A stretch of DNA of 61,366 bases. Source: Spirochaetia bacterium (GTDB lineage Bacteria; Spirochaetota; Leptospiria; Leptospirales; Leptonemataceae). The translations under genes and the position numbers were made by a program. The stretch spans positions 1 to 61,366 of the forward strand of contig JAIOPQ010000059.1 in the NCBI GenBank assembly GCA_021413825.1, written 5' to 3'. Shown here piece after piece: positions 61,223 through 61,366 of this stretch; within the stretch, counting starts at the first letter, position 1, and each line of letters starts with the position of its first letter. The notes under the pieces are model-generated. The model did no database searches, was not told the origin of the DNA, and saw only the letters and a list, made by a program, of their open reading frames with translations.

Positions 61223-61366
61223 TTAAACTGCTTTGTTCTCTGGAATAAGCACTACTCGATCTTTGTAAAAACCGCATGTTGGGCAAACGCGATGTGGCAT
61301 GATGAATGCGCCGCAGTTCTTGCAGCCTACCAGGTTAGGTTTGCCGATGGCATGATTTGCGCGTCT
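61223..61366 (-). CDS. rpmF: 50S ribosomal protein L32 (partial, N-terminus beyond the window)
   Basis: On the minus strand, 47 codons enter from the right edge and end at TAA (61223-61225). [18 protein letters not shown] then [17 protein letters not shown] is bacterial L32, with both CxxC zinc pairs. Its usual downstream partner plsX is not next to it here but 15.5 kb away on the same strand. Confidence 0.93.
   Translation of the reverse strand, partial: RRANHAIGKPNLVGCKNCGAFIMPHRVCPTCGFYKDRVVLIPENKAV

Overview
Organism. The gene families point to a spirochaete of the Leptospiraceae/Leptospirales type. The clues are a LipL45-like FecR lipoprotein, an OmpA-domain surface protein, many short Leptospira-like lipoproteins, metX-metW, and a TTTG-N5-CAAA LexA box. 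Base composition looks near 50% GC, higher than most Leptospira sensu stricto, so a deeper or environmental lineage (Leptonema/Turneriella-like or uncultured) is possible. This assignment is an inference. I saw no tRNA, rRNA, CRISPR array, transposase or prophage gene.

Layout. 1-6262: end of a surface-polysaccharide cluster (nucleotide-sugar dehydrogenase end, wecB, four glycosyltransferases, an NAD-dependent epimerase). 6276-8301: lysC and murI. 8389-9178: ArsR regulator plus AHSA1/SRPBCC partner. 9179-9707: gene-free stretch with two copies of a palindrome-ended repeat and the lexA promoter/operator. 9708-11845: lexA, pyrD and a zinc-ribbon protein. 11785-20019 (minus strand): a tight seven-gene run of cutA, argJ, a pseudo-SpoIIE sensor, an active SpoIIE phosphatase, a TIGR02757 protein, a BshB1-like deacetylase and a possible distant BshC-like protein. 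20073-22285: fabG and an outer-membrane barrel. 22347-25058: ECF sigma factor, membrane FecR protein, FecR lipoprotein. 25152-29500: BFD ferredoxin, ExbB/ExbD, a membrane protein, metX-metW. 29608-45689: household and envelope genes (OmpA-like, acyl-CoA dehydrogenase, hemH, DTW protein, RlpA, ppk1, SPOR protein, coaE, hybrid kinase, plsX).

The most interesting part is 45.8-61.2 kb. It is an all-plus-strand block lying between plsX and rpmF, both on the minus strand and normally neighbours in bacteria. It encodes a LOG-family nucleotide phosphoribohydrolase homologue, an organophosphate:phosphate antiporter, deoxyribose-phosphate aldolase, a two-gene split version of an ALDH16-type aldehyde dehydrogenase, and then a surface set: a lamin-tail lipoprotein with a dead phospholipase-D fold, a second lamin-tail lipoprotein, an outer-membrane barrel, a lamin-tail lipoprotein with two intact HKD motifs, and a small lipoprotein. 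Together they could form a system that breaks down extracellular DNA or phosphodiesters at the cell surface and catabolises deoxyribose-5-phosphate to glyceraldehyde-3-phosphate and acetate. This is a hypothesis.

Two themes recur. Short repeats built on CCGCAGATG(G/A)ACGCAGAT lie in at least six intergenic gaps. There are also three neighbouring pairs of an active enzyme with an apparently dead relative (PLD, ALDH, SpoIIE phosphatase).
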